A DNA stretch of 64,000 nucleotides from Effrenium voratum (GCA_963377175.1 CAUJNA010003002.1:380001-444000); one strand, 5' to 3'. Positions 22,976 through 35,695 are shown, counted from the stretch's first letter. Notes: generated by a model not told the origin, from the sequence alone. A program made the numbers and translations.

Positions 22976-23165
22976 AAATAAACTACGAGAACCTCCGGAT
23001 CCTTCTTCCAGGGATCCTTCTTTCCAGAAAACCTGGGATCCTTCTTTCCAGATCCTTCTTTCCAGGACACGGCCGGTTTTTGCCGGTTTTTGAATAGAAC
23101 GATTGAAAAGAATGGGGAATCAACCGTTAGAAAAGAGGGTCCCGTTTTCCATTTTCCGGACTAAG

Positions 23166-23210
23166 GAAGAGCTCGACCTGGAGAAGGACGAGCCGTTCCG
23201 GTACGCCAAG
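23166..23210 (+). CDS. Exon (EELDLEKDEPFRYAK)
   Basis: Fifteen codons after ggactaag: EELDLEKDEPFRYAK, acidic. A GA donor (GACGCC) would end it at 23210; an alternative end at 23222 (adding DALE) would need an AT donor. Phase 0 with 21549-21619 and with the next exon. Confidence 0.5.
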
Positions 23211-23337
23211 GACGCCCTGGAGATATTTTGGACATAACCCGCCAATAGGTTCAACCCCACAGATGCGTCCAGTTGCGCCTTTTTATCTTTATTTATTTTT
23301 TTTGGAGGAGGCTTCCGCGTACTTTAAGGGGCAGGGT

Positions 23338-23430
23338 ACGTCAGGTAAGTGGAGAGTAACTATGGTTATAACCCACTTAGGAGACTTGTGTGGGTTATAA
23401 CTCCATGGTTACTAACCACTTACCTGACGC
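23338..23430 (+). repeat. 93-bp near-perfect hairpin
   Basis: acgtcaggtaagtgg at the left and ccacttacctgacg at the right are inverted, continuing through gtaactatggttataaccca and tgggttataactccatggtt. No other complete copy was seen in the window. It may be a MITE. Confidence 0.7.
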
Positions 23431-24518
23431 GCCATATACGTAGAATCATCTACCCCCACAGGGAGCGCTAGCTCTTTTCGTGTGGCCACTAGGTTTGGGA
23501 CCAAATGGGTCAACAGGCGTTGGGTCACGAGGTCACGGGGTTGTCGTTTAGGGAACGGCACCGAACTGAACCATTTCTTGTGGTTTCGTTTACAGGGATG
23601 GGTCAGTCCGGTCCCGTGACTCACTACCGAGCTTGGTAAATTTGGACCCAAGTGATGTCCACCAAAAGTTCCTGAAAAAGCGTGAACATCCTGTTCACAG
23701 GCAATCCTTGATCCTTAGCTGGGCTGCGAAATAATTTGGCCCGGCCCCCTTTATAGTGGTTTTCCAATGGAGATTGTTAAACATAGGATTGGCCAACACT
23801 CCATTTCGAACTTCTCGAAACCAGTTGAGCAGAGCCTCTGTCCAGTTCAACTGGTTCTGCTCCCTTTGCAGGAGAATTTATAACACACATGCATGAGGCT
23901 TAGACCCCATGGCTATGATCCATGTGAATCCGCTACATAACTTGGTGGCTCCCAGCCATCCCCTTAGCTTTTTAGCCTTTTAGTGTTCAGTGGCTGGATT
24001 TGCATTTAACCCACTAAGAGTCAAACTTTTCGCGGATCTGAGGACATGCCAGACAAAACATGTCCAAAGGCCCTCAGAAAAGATGGTCTGGGTTTACTCG
24101 AGTGGGACTCGAAGCATCTGCCGTTCTCCTGGAACAGCCGGAGCCAAGAGTTTTGGCCGTTGAACATGTTTGGATCTTCTGGATGCCACGGGAGGCAACA
24201 GCAATGTATAATATATATATATATATAATATACATTATAACCGGGTGTAGACCCGTTAAGAGTTCCAGCTGTGAGCATATTTGTCTTTCGCATGCCCATG
24301 TTCTCATTGTGTCATGTCGAAGGAGGGGTTCATTCTAATTATTTCGGCCCTTGCGGGAAATTGTTTGGACCCGCTTTTGGATCATGTGAAAAGACACGAG
24401 GGAAATAACATCCTTTGGGGAAGCACAAATCTACCGAGTGCAGATAAGTTATCGAAGGGGATCCAACAAGAATCGTAGGTGTTCTTTGTGGTTGGTTTTG
24501 TTGACATTCATCTATACC

Positions 24519-24605
24519 TACTGTGGATGGAGAAAATCCTGCACCAGCCGACATGTTTTCCGGTTTCAAAGTGGTTCAACATGGATTTCGCAGCCATCCG
24601 CAGTA
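24519..24605 (+). mobile_element. Family B element, short copy
   Basis: Begins tactgtggatggagaaaatc and ends catggatttcgcagccatcc followed by gcagta. Sits at the left edge of the trinucleotide repeat block. Confidence 0.6.
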
Positions 24606-24654
24606 TGACGAGAACCCCCCAACAAAAAAGACAGAGAAACAAATACTAGCAGCA

Positions 24655-25640
<986 letters not shown>

Positions 25641-25718
25641 TGATAATTAATGATAAAAACACGCAAACAACACAAAAATACACACACACACACAGAACAA
25701 ACACCACGAGAACGGCAG

Positions 25719-25838
25719 TTCCAGGAGCCGGAGCCCTCCGCCTCGTGCTTGGCGCCCTGCAGAGCCCCCGCCAGCGAGTCCTTTGGCGAGGAGCTGCTGA
25801 ACCCGGGGGACACGGTGCCCTACGAGGCGGCGAACAAG
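25719..25838 (+). CDS. Exon (acidic, [17 protein letters not shown])
   Basis: Reads [20 protein letters not shown] then [20 protein letters not shown], ending at a GC donor (GCGTGG). GAG|GCACAA at 25847 is an alternative end. The start may be 25719 or, using cag before GAG, 25725. It lies directly after the 1-kb trinucleotide repeat block, from which it differs sharply in composition. Confidence 0.52.
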
Positions 25839-25878
25839 GCGTGGGAGGCACAAATCACATAGAACACGGCACAGATAT

Positions 25879-25958
25879 GGCTGTGGCGCAAAAAGCCGGT
25901 GCGAAAATCAACCCAAGTGGAAACATGGACCACAACCTGTTTGATTGTGAGCCACACC
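25879..25958 (+). mobile_element. TIR element, family F copy 4, inverted core
   Basis: Ends ggctgtggcgcaaaaag and gattgtgagccacacc. The core reads ggaaacatggaccacaacct, the complement of the other copies, so this one is inserted in the opposite orientation. Confidence 0.6.
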
Positions 25959-25963
25959 TATAT

Positions 25964-26100
25964 ATATATATGTATACACATGTAACTATGTATATATATA
26001 TATATAGCGTTATATATTTTATATACATATGTTACATATATCATGCGCACACACACAACTACGTATGTGTATATATATATATACATACACACATCCCATT
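25964..26100 (+). repeat. TA/CATA-rich microsatellite cluster
   Basis: Several short (TA)n runs separated by acacatgta-like sequence in the intron between the 25719 and 26414 exons. Confidence 0.85.
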
Positions 26101-26413
26101 TTTCTCTATATGTATAAACACCAATGTGTCTGATACACTGTGCACATGTGACACTATATGTACACGTTGTTCTCTGTTTTGGGCTGGACGCACCTCTACC
26201 ACGGATTCGCGTGGATGCTCAGGTTCGCCGTCTTTTTTGTCATTACCTCACCCGAGGTGAGTCACAAACAACACCAGGGAAAGTGAAGGTTAGTAAGGAA
26301 CAGTCCCAGCCATAACTAGTCGTGGCTGCCTTCTTAATTCTTGAAGCATGGTTCTGGGTCGACCATTTTAATACCGATCGGTTTTGATTGTCACTCAGGT
26401 GACTTCGCATCAG

Positions 26414-26527
26414 AAGCTGAGCTTGCCGGATGGCGGGGAGGAGGACCACTACGTGCAGCTGGCGTCCGACCCGGAGTCCCCAGGCCACGAGGCGGAGCGA
26501 CTCCTGCAGGACTTGGCCCACGTGAAG
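26414..26527 (+). CDS. Exon (EEDHYVQLASDPESPGHEAE)
   Basis: Thirty-eight codons after gcatcag: KLSLPDGGEEDHYVQLASDP, ESPGHEAERLLQDLAHVK. The only plausible donor is GTTCCT, or GACTTG further upstream. Phase 0 joins it to the membrane-helix exon at 28430. The acidic soluble character suggests a linker facing the same side as the EF-hand. Confidence 0.55.
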
Positions 26528-26620
26528 GTTCCTCGGCGGAAAGGTTGGGAGAACGCCAAAGCGGAGGTCCGGTTTTAACGGGCCGAAGTGGACTACCTGG
26601 CTTGAGGGTTACAGTAAGGC

Positions 26621-26707
26621 CCATAGGTGTCATTTCATTTTGATCCGTTACTTTGGATAGAAATGGATGGGTGCCGCTGGTTTAGATCGGTTTTAAGTCG
26701 CCTATGG
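26621..26707 (+). mobile_element. Family C-like TIR element
   Basis: Ends ccataggtgtca and tcgcctatgg are inverted; the interior contains ggatagaaatggatgg. It lies about 90 bp after the exon ending at 26527, within the inferred intron. Confidence 0.45.
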
Positions 26708-27814
26708 CAAGGCCCTACTTGAAGCTTGAAACACCATGCTGGCAGAGCGAGTCAAACAGTTGCGGAGGTGAGCAGCAAAGACCCGCCGAGAAAAATCAGC
26801 CGGTTTTGCTGAAGGGTTTGAGCAACCCAGTGGCAAAGGCTTCCAGACACATCCCATTGTCATTTTTTGCCAACAGCGGAACACTGATGGGTTTTTTCTG
26901 ACCAGGCGATAGGAGGCTTCCGGAGGGCTTAACGACGGTTCCTGGGCTGTCGGGGACCCCCAACAAAGGGCAGCCCCCGAATTCGGAAATCCCATGGGTT
27001 GCCCAGTGGACCTTGCGATGTGCCAGAAACCGGTTTGGGAAAACATGGCGAAGGTTTCCTTCTGGTCAAAGCATGGACCATCCACGCTGAATCCACTGCA
27101 AGTCGTTTTGCGGGTCAAAACGCCCAGGTGGAGCCTCCCTTTTGGTTTTGCAGGGGTTTCTCTTTTGTGTCCCACGTTTCCTGAAGAATCCGCTGTCTGA
27201 AAGGGTGTCCTTTTTGGTTTCCTTTTGGTTTGCTTTTCTTTTTTTCCTCGAACTTCTACAGGATCCTTTGGTTTCCTTGCAGGGCGATTCGGTCTGGTGT
27301 GACCTTGCGATCGGGGGCCCCGACGGAGCTTTTGCAACAAAGGATTTGTCCATATGCAACCCACAGCCTCAAAGACCCTTTTAGAACGAACTGTGGCGTT
27401 TCCCAGTGGCCTTCCGTTTCTGCTTTGGCCATCTGAAATGGTCGCCCCAAAGAAGGAGCAATCAAAGGCCGAATGTCTACGTCCATATATAAACCCCGCA
27501 CGAACCCCTAGTTTATGGGTTAGTGAACCTGTCAGTTCTGGAAAATCAGGGTGCAGCATGGCCATGGGTCCACAGCCTTAAGTAAACCAACCACAAACAA
27601 ACCAACCACAAACCTTTGTCTTGAGTTTACGTTGCTTTGATTTGTTTGGGCTTTGAACTCATGCACCCCGATGTTCCAAGGCTTGTTCCTGGCCTATGTC
27701 TGTTTTGGCCATCTGGTAGTCGCAAAGGAGCAGCCAGCTCAGGAAGACAAGCCAGGACACGAGGCCGCGAGGCCCTCTGCCAAGGTCCAGAATGGGTCCA
27801 ACTTGGCCAATATG

Positions 27815-28262
27815 AAACCTCAGGAAAGTGTGGACATGGGTTCATGTATGATACAGGAACTATACCAGCCTGGCTTTCAAGTTCAAAGCTCAAAAAACCC
27901 AGCAAACCGGCTACCGAGAACTCAGGTCCTCTTCAAAGCTCAGGAAAGTTACCCAGAAACGACTCCGGCCTTTCAACTGAAGCTTTGGGGTCCCAAATGG
28001 TAGCATTTTACAAGTTACCCTCTTCTAGCGTCCCAATGGGTCAAAGCTCAGGAAAGTGTGGCCAGGGCTTCATGTGTGATAAAGGACCTATAGAAGAAAA
28101 CACGTATGCTATCCTCAGATGCTATATGGAAAAAACAACTCCTGCTTTCAAATGCAAAAAAGCTCAGGAAAGTTACGGAGAAACACATCCGGCCTTTTAA
28201 ATTTCGCGTTTTGGGGTCCCAAATGGCACCCTCTGTGCAAGTTACCCTTTTTAAGGGACCCA
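27815..28262 (+). repeat. ~225-bp tandem duplication with CTCAGGAAAGT motif
   Basis: Two copies offset by about 225 bp share ctcaggaaagtgtgg, caggaaagtta, ttttggggtcccaaatgg-like and caagttacc landmarks. The motif aaagctcagg recurs and forms the acceptor of the exon at 28430. Patches are open but no peptide is recognisable. Confidence 0.7.
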
Positions 28263-28429
28263 ATGCAGTTCGCCTCGCAGGGGCGACGGCAGCCTTCACT
28301 TTCAACAGCGCAATAAGGAACCTGCCACCAGCGCTAGAGCAAGTCTACCCAGTCTACCCCAGCCCGGCCAAAGTCCCAAAGTCCCGCGGTCCCACTGAAA
28401 TATTCGCGGGGTCAAAGCCTAAAGCTCAG

Positions 28430-28554
28430 GCTAGCGTGGGGCACCTGAACAAGTTGGTGGGCTTGCTGGGCTTCATCGCCCTCACGCTGACCCTGGGCTT
28501 GCTGGTCACAGGCTACGCCCAGCTCGGCCCAGGCGACCAGGCGCTGGCGCGAAG
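28430..28554 (+). CDS. Exon with first DUF445-like membrane helix
   Basis: Starts after aaagctcag in phase 0 and runs 41 codons plus two bases to the GC donor GCGGAG. Reads GHLNKLVGLLGFIALTLTLG, LLVTGYAQLGPGDQALARR. The hydrophobic run from LVGLL to LLVTGYA is a clear membrane helix of about 20 residues. The two trailing bases are completed by the G starting the exon at 30060. Confidence 0.65.
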
Positions 28555-30059
28555 GCGGAGCCGGGGAAACACGTCGACCAGGGCCTTTATTTGGATATAC
28601 AGAATTTGTTTTTGATTCCTTCTGGTTGCAAAGATATGTTGTGTTTATAAATATGTTTACTTTAGTTTCTATACTTGGACAATATCTTTGTGGTTTTTGT
28701 TCTTTAAACTTGCAACATGCAGATAAATGCAAGTACTTGTTACTAAATCGTCTGTTTCCCAGAAATTTGGATGGGGATGTATGCCCACCAATCACTGAGG
28801 TGGGTCCCCATTTAGTCCAGAACCTTTTGGGTGTGTCTTGCTTTTAGGCCCCCAAAATAACGCAACGGTTATCCTTTTGGTTTCCCTTCAAAACGGACCA
28901 ACAAAAGGGGGGTTCCTTCCGTTGACACCGTCAAAACAGGAGGTTGTGGAACAGGGTGTCCTCTGTTTCGCTATGAAAGGGGAACCTCCAAAAGTGGCGA
29001 TCGTTTCAATGGACACCACCAATCAAGTGATTGAACTGTTGACTTGGGGAAATTCGACCCAACAAAGTGGCGATCGTTTCAATGGACACCACCAACTTAG
29101 GGAAATTCGACCCAACTGACCCAACTGGCTCAAGAGTTTCCAGTGTCGTGTTTTCCATTTGCCTTTTTGGGGCCTTGGGCCATTTGGATGGTAAATGAGC
29201 AGCCAACTGGCATGAGTATTCACCTCTATCAAGGGTCACCTTTGGCAGGATTTTTCCGTCTCTATCAAAGCCACCCGCGCTTAGGTTAAAGGGAAGACAC
29301 CCAAGTCCAGTCTGCGGACAAAACTCTTGGGGCGTTGAATCCGAAGCTCCGCAAAGCCGGCCCCGTGGACTTTTTGTTTGACCTCGCGCTTAAAGGGACG
29401 CCAATCCCATGAGCCCCCAGAAGGAGCCGGAAGTTGGCAAACATCTGCTGGCTTCGGGTGTTTGTTATCGCACGAACCGGTTTGGAGACCGGAAAATGAT
29501 GATCGTGTATGAAATGAGGTGCCTAAAAAAATCATAGAGGCAGGGTTGGGGGCCATGTTTGCCACTTCAAACATGCTTACTCCCCTGCAACTCAGCAAAG
29601 AATGGGGGGAGCGCTGGATTCTTGTTGACCCAACCAGTCTTAAAGAGGAATTCCTAAAAAACCACACGTGTCTCCGACCCCTCCCATTCTGTTCAAAGCT
29701 CGATCAAAGGGTCCCCCCTTTAATGAGGGGACCATTCCAGCCGTACCCGAACCCGCCGTACCCAAACCCCATTCTGTTCGGGGAAATTCGGATGGAATTT
29801 GCTGGTACCTTCTGGCCGGAACGGTGGGTTGCTTTAACCCATCTCAACTAATTTGGATGTGTCTTTTTTTACGGTCTCCCTTTGTGTGTGTGGATTGAAA
29901 GGGAACGAAGAGAGCTTCAGCAGTTTGGAGGGTTCCCCTACTGTGGATGGACAAAATCCTGCACCACTTTGGCATGATGGGAAACCATTGAGCGTTGGTA
30001 TTCACAGGGGAACACACAGTATTCTGAGGCGCTTGCAAGCCCGCTTTTCCCCCTGCCAG

Positions 30060-30134
30060 GTACGCGTTGCTGGCGTCCATCCCGGTGGTTGCGCTGCTTT
30101 TCACCTGGTTCCACATTTGGCTGGCCATCCAGAT
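30060..30134 (+). CDS. DUF445-like exon (FTWFHIWLAIQM)
   Basis: Seventy-five nt, starting after ctgccag. Reads YALLASIPVVALLFTWFHIW and LAIQM, a second membrane helix. The SIPVV...FTWxHxWLAxQM pattern is what I associate with eukaryotic DUF445-family proteins. It ends before GAGCCC (GA donor), leaving AT that the next exon's G completes to Met. Read without splicing, the frame stops at TGA seven bases into the intron. Confidence 0.68.
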
Positions 30135-31544
30135 GAGCCCCGCTTGACTTGGGCCCCAAGCCATGCGGTTCCTGAGTTTTTTTTAAAGTTTTTTCAAAAG
30201 CTGGTTTAGTGGTTGGGTTTTCGAATTTAATCCACTTTAGTATCTTTTTTGTAGCAGGGGATCTGCGGACAGCCCAGTTGAACCTTTTTTTTTTGTTAAT
30301 ATATATATATATACATAACATAATTATGTTTTGTTTGTCTCGCATTTTGGGCCACCGTTTTTGAATTTTTCCAACAACATGCCTTGTTACAATTGGTTCA
30401 TGCTAAATATCCTGGAATCGTTAATTTACCCAAACGGACACCAACAGAAGATGGGCCATGTCTCTCCATTTGTTGGGCTGTTCAATTCGGGACCCCCCAG
30501 TCCATGTGGAGAAGGTGTTTCTTGGGAACTGTAAGCCCCCCTGGCCTGGACAAATAGAGTATATTTTGCAGCGTCAAACTCTTCAACATCAATACCCTAC
30601 ACAAGCAGGTTGCAAAATAGAATAAGTGTCCATCATAACCCCAAAAGCAATGGACGCCTGTTCGAAGAACCACCATGAACTTGACCTTTCGCGATCCTGG
30701 CTTGGAGTAATCTCCTCTGAAAGGGACCAATTCGCAGTTGGGTTCCATGTAGGTCTTTTTTGAGGGTACCACCATTTTGGGGTCCCTTAAAAAGCCCCCC
30801 CTGTGGGCAGGAGGGTATGCCATCTTGTCCCCACAACGCACATCCCTGGCCGGTGGATGTTCTCAGAAAATGTACACATGTCAATTCCCAGATGCCTAAG
30901 TCAAATGGCTCTGAATTTGAATCGAGAACCGCCTCAAAAGTGGTTGGTGGACATGAGCCACCGAATTTTGATGTTCGAACAGGGTCCGGGGCCCATAAAA
31001 GTTCACACCCAAAAAGTTCACACCCAAACGGGTATATGTCCAAATAGAGACTCAACATGGGCTGTGGTTGTTAGTTTCCTTTTCAACCAACCCCGAAATG
31101 GGTATGGCTCAAAATGAAAGCACTCGGGTTGCACAGGTAGTCATTGTTTCCATCCAAGACGAAACGGGGGTGGTTCCTCTTGGTTTCCCTAACCAATCCA
31201 TTTCCTGGGTATGAAAAAGCAAGGCGCGAACCCAAGTCCTCGGTGATATTTCGGAAACCAAAAGGGGCACCGAAATCTATTTCGGGGGCTCCGACAAACA
31301 GATACACCAACGATCCCCGGTCCATTCTCATGGAGCTCATCTGAACCAGAGGGTCTCTGTTAAAGGAAAATGGTCCAAACCAGGACCCCGACATGTCAGG
31401 ATCCATGCTATTGCCCTGGAACTTGATTTCTTTTATGAAAGGGGTTCTGTTTTTTGGTGGGTTTTGGTTGTTTTTTGGTGGGTTTTGGTTGGGTTTGGTT
31501 GGTTTCGGGGTACCAAGCCCTTGTTCTGTCGCGCGTTTCGCGAG

Positions 31545-31614
31545 GATGTTCCTGCCGCTGAACTTCGTAGGCCTCTGGCAGTACGGGTCCAGCGGCATGG
31601 GCGTTGGCTGGCAG
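31545..31614 (+). CDS. DUF445-like exon (MFLPLNFVG...GMGVGWQ)
   Basis: One base plus 23 codons, after tcgcgag: MFLPLNFVGLWQYGSSGMG then VGWQ. The ending GVGWQ continues exactly, in phase 0, into GLVPRK 13.2 kb downstream, restoring the family motif GWQGxxPxK. The donor is GCGACG. This clean motif split across a huge intron is the strongest evidence for the intron's extent. Confidence 0.68.
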
Positions 31615-32718
31615 GCGACGGATGCGTCCAGTCGTCGCGCTCATCGCGCGGGGTCGTTGCCCGAGTGGGACTGTCGTAGTCCTGGTGGCTCCCAGCGATC
31701 CGGTTCAGGAAGCCTTTTAGCCTTTTAGCCTTTTAGCTTTTTAGTGGTTGGATTTCCATTTAACCCGCCAAAAGTGAAACTTTTAGCGGGGGGCTTTTTG
31801 GCTTTTTAGCTTTTTAGTGGCTGGATTTCCATTGAACCCACCAAAAGTGAAACTTTTAGCGGGGGGCTTTTTGGCTTTTTCGTGGCTGGATTTCCATTTA
31901 ACCCACCAAAAGTGAAACTTTTAGCCTTTTAGCTTTTTAGCTTTTGAGTGGCTGGATTTCCATTGAACCCACCAAAAGTGAAACTTTTAGCGGGGGGCTT
32001 TTTAGCTTTTTAGTGGCTGGATTTCCATTGAACCCACCAAAAGTGAAACTTTTAGCGGGGGGCTTTTAGCTTTTTAGTGGCTGGGAGTTTTTAGCTTTTT
32101 AGTGGCTGGATTTCCATTGAACCCACCAAAAGTGAAACTTTTAGCGGGGGGCTTTTTAGCTTTTTAGTGGCTGGATTTCCATTTAACCCACCAAAAGTGA
32201 AACTTTTAGCCTTTTAGCTTTTTAGCTTTTGAGTGGCTGGATTTCCATTGAACCCACCAAAAGTGAAACTTTTAGCGGGGGCTTTTTAGCTTTTTAGCTT
32301 TTTAGTGGCTGGATTTCCATTTAACCCACCAAAAGTGAAACTTTTAGCCTTTTAGCTTTTTAGCTTTTGAGTGGCTGGATTTCCATTGAACCCACCAAAA
32401 GTGAAACTTTTAGCGGGGGGCTTTTTAGCTTTTTAGTGGCTGGATTTCCATTTAACCCACCAAAAGTGAAACTTTTAGCCTTTAGTTTTTTTGCTTTTGA
32501 GTGGCTGGATTTCCATTGAACCCACCAAAAGTGAAACTTTTAGCGGGGGCTTTTTAGCTTTTAGTAAGCTGGATTTCATTTAACCCACCAAAAGTGAAAA
32601 AGTGAAACTTTTAGCGGGGGGCTTTTTAGCTTTTGAGTGGCTGGATTTCCATTGAACCCACCAAAAGTGAAACTTTTAGCGGGGGGCTGTTTAGCTTTTT
32701 AGTGGCTGGATTTCCATT

Positions 32719-32818
32719 NNNNNNNNNNNNNNNNNNNNNNNNNNNNNNNNNNNNNNNNNNNNNNNNNNNNNNNNNNNNNNNNNNNNNNNNNNNNNNNNNN
32801 NNNNNNNNNNNNNNNNNN
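32719..32818. other. Assembly gap (100 N)
   Basis: Exactly 100 N in a satellite unit. The sequence right of it is not satellite, so the gap may hide a junction or a misjoin. Open frames crossing the N run are meaningless. Confidence 0.99.
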
Positions 32819-33133
32819 CACGGTTTTTCCAGCGTTTTCGCAAAGAGGACGTCCAAAAACATTGAGTTTTTCCAGAATTTCGGCAAAAGGATGCAGGAAG
32901 CCCAAGCCAGCAAAAAAGCCGGCAGGGGGAATCGAGCCTGGGACCCCTGTTTTGCGACACCGGCTCCCCGAAGACTACGTTTAGTGGAACGTCATCAAAT
33001 TGCCGCGCGGTACGTGGGGGACCCCCCCCCCCCCAAAAAACCTACGTAATAGACGTCGGGCGGGGGGGGGTTAGGGGGGGGGTTATCCTCTATCCTCTAG
33101 TAAGTATCCGACACGCCGAGCAATGTCGGCGGA
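32819..33133. other. Non-satellite island inside the array
   Basis: About 300 bp unrelated to the flanking unit. It includes gggggaatcgagcctgggac, reminiscent of the complement of a tRNA T-arm, and C- and G-homopolymer runs at 33020-33080. No gene is recognised. Confidence 0.5.
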
Positions 33134-35536
33134 CTTTTAGCGGGGGGCTTTTTAGCTTTTTAGTGGCTGGATTTCCATTGAACCCACCAAAAGTGAAACT
33201 TTTAGTGGGGGGTCTAGCTTTTTAGCTTTTTAGTGGTTGGACTTCCACTTAACCCTCTAAAAGTGAAACTTTTAGCGGGGGGCTTTTTAGCTTTTTAGTG
33301 GCTGGATTTCCATTTAACCCACCAAAAGCGAAACTTTTAGCGGGGGGCTTTTTCGCTTTTTAGTGGCTGGATTTCCATTGAACTGAAACTTTTAGCGGGG
33401 GGCTTTTTAGCTTTTTAGTGGCTGGATTTCCATTGAACCCACAAAAAGTGAAACTTTTAGCGGGGGGCTTTTTAGCTTTTTAGTGGCTGGATTTCCATTG
33501 AACCCACCAAAAGTGAAACTTTTAGCGGGGGGCTTTTTAGCTTTTTAGTGGCTGGATTTCCATTGAACCCACCAAAAGTGAAACTTTTATCGGGGGGCTT
33601 TTTAGCTTTTTAGTGGCTGGGTTTCCATTACACCCACCAAAAGTGAAACTTTTAGCGGGTGGTCTGGCTTTTTTAAGCTTTTAAGTGGCTGATATCCCAT
33701 TGACAAGCAAGCCGGATTGAGTGAAAACTTTTAAGCGGGCATGAAACTTTTTAGCTTTTTAGTGGCTGGATTTCCATTGAACCCACCAAAAGTGAAACTT
33801 TTAGCGGGGGGTCTGGCTTTTTAGCTTTTTAGTGGTTGGATTTCCATTTAACCCACTAAAAGTGAAACTTTTAGCGGGGGGTCTGGCTTTTTAGCTTTTT
33901 AGTGGTTGGATTTCCATTGAACCAAAAAAAAAAGTGAAACTTTTAGCGGGGGGTCTGGCCTTTTAGCTTTTTAGTGGTTGGATTTCCATTTAACCCACTA
34001 AAAGTGAAACTTTTAGCGGGGGGCTTTTTAGCTTTTTAGTGGTTGGATTTCCATTGAACCCAAAAAAAAGTGAAGCTTTTAGCGGCTTTTTAGCTTTTTA
34101 GTGGTTGGATTTCCATTGAACCCACCAAAAGTGAAACTTTTAGCGGGGGGTTGGATTTCCATTGAACCCACCAAAAGTGAAACTTTTAGCGGGGGGCTTT
34201 TTAGCTTTTTAGTGGCTGGATTTCCATTGAACCCACCAAAAGTGAAACTTTTAGCGGGGGGCTTTTTAGCTTTTTAGTGGCTGGATTTCCATTGGCGGGG
34301 GGTCTGGCTTTTTAGCTTTTTAGTGGCTGGATTTCCATTGAACCCACCAAAAGTGAAACTTTTAGCGGGGGGTCTGGCTTTTTAGCTTTTTAGTGGTTGG
34401 ATTTCCATTTAACCCACTAAAAGTGAAACTTTTAGCGGGGGGTCTGGCTTTTTAGCTTTTTAGTGGTTGGATTTCCATTGAACCCACCAAAAGTGAAACT
34501 TTTAGCGGGGGGTCTGGCTTTTTAGCTTTTTATTGGTTGGATTTCCATTTAACCCACCAAAAGTGAAACTTTTAGCGGGGGGTCTGGCTTTTTAGCTTTT
34601 TAGTGGTTGGATTTCAATTTCCAAAAGTGATGCTCGTCAACTGAACCCAGCGACCCCCCCTACTAATACGCAGGGCTTGGGTCAACATGAAGAGAACTAG
34701 GCGAAAGTTCAGCGCCCTAGGTCAGGTTACCCTTAGTTGGTGGTTTGGATTGGTGGGGATTCGAACCCCTGGTTGTGTAGGAAAACCACCTCATAACCTC
34801 CAAACTACAAATTAGAGGGAGCTGGGAAGTCTCGGATCCCTCGTTGGAGCCGTAGGTGGCTTGGATTGGTGGATTTGGATTTCGAGTTGAAGGCTTGTGT
34901 AGAGGATAGTTGCAAGATGTTGGAACTAACATAGCTGAAATGAATATCTTTGGGCTTAAGCAAATGGCAAATGGAGGACAAAATCCGCTTTTGCAGCAAG
35001 TGGATAGGTGGTTTGTCCCATTCGCAGGGTTTCATCCTTCCCAACTGGTGCGAAGTGGGTTTTTTGCCCAGCACAAGAAGGTTTGCCATTCCCCGAAACA
35101 TTGAACAAACTGCAACTCTCATGTGCACACCGGATGTAATTTCTTGAGGCGCCCGACTCTTTTCCAAAGAGCAACCACACGGAAAGCCACAATTCAATTT
35201 GCTGGGTCTTTCAAGAAAAGACACAAGGAAAACCACTATTGTTGCGGTCTCCAGAGAAGATGAGGGTTATTTTTACAATTTGACATGGGTGGGCAGGTCC
35301 GTTAGAATCGGAGCCTCCCCCAAAGCGAGGACGGTTGCCCTCAGCAAAAGACGAGCCCAGTTTTGGTGGGCGAGTTTTGGTCCCGTGGCTGTCGGGCGGA
35401 CTCGAGAAAGCCTTTTTGAGGACCGCTGTGTCAATATTTCCCTCCAAGAGACAGGATCCTTTTCTTGGTGGCTCCGGCTCCCGGCCATCCGGTTCAACTT
35501 AGCCTTTCAGAAAGGTTTTCATTGCGGCCGTGATCT

Positions 35537-35692
35537 CAGCGACTGCGCACTGAGCACGCACCGAGTGCAACGAGTGCACCGAGGGCGCACCGAGTGCACC
35601 CAGCATGCACCAAGTGCGCCGGTGCACCGAGTACGCATCGAGTGCACCGAGTACGCACCAAGTGCCTCGAGTACGAGTGCACCGAGGATGCA
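35537..35692 (+). repeat. GAGTGCACCGAGTACGCACC minisatellite, copy block 1
   Basis: Units of about 19-20 bp built from caccgagtacgcaccgagtg variants. Related blocks occur at 43990-44150 and, diverged, 40470-40590. Minus-strand frames (ALGAYSVHS-like) are artefacts. Confidence 0.85.
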
Positions 35693-35695
35693 CCT

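Larger units (their letters stand above)
31690..34625 (+). repeat. ~65-bp satellite array with assembly gap
   Basis: About 40 copies of a 65-70 bp unit with landmarks tttttagtggctggatttcc, attgaacccaccaaaagtg and aaacttttagcgggggg. Two subtypes alternate: gggggctttttagc and ggggtctggctttttagc, the latter dominating after 33800. Short deletions and dimeric patterns are visible. Interrupted by the gap and by non-repeat sequence 32819-33133. Confidence 0.95.

Noticed and set aside
26702..27565. 287-codon minus-strand open frame
   Set aside because: No motif recognised; it crosses family C/E-like element fragments and lacks the exon-like codon pattern seen on the plus strand.
32626..33049. Frames crossing the N run
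   Set aside because: The reading frame across an assembly gap has no meaning.
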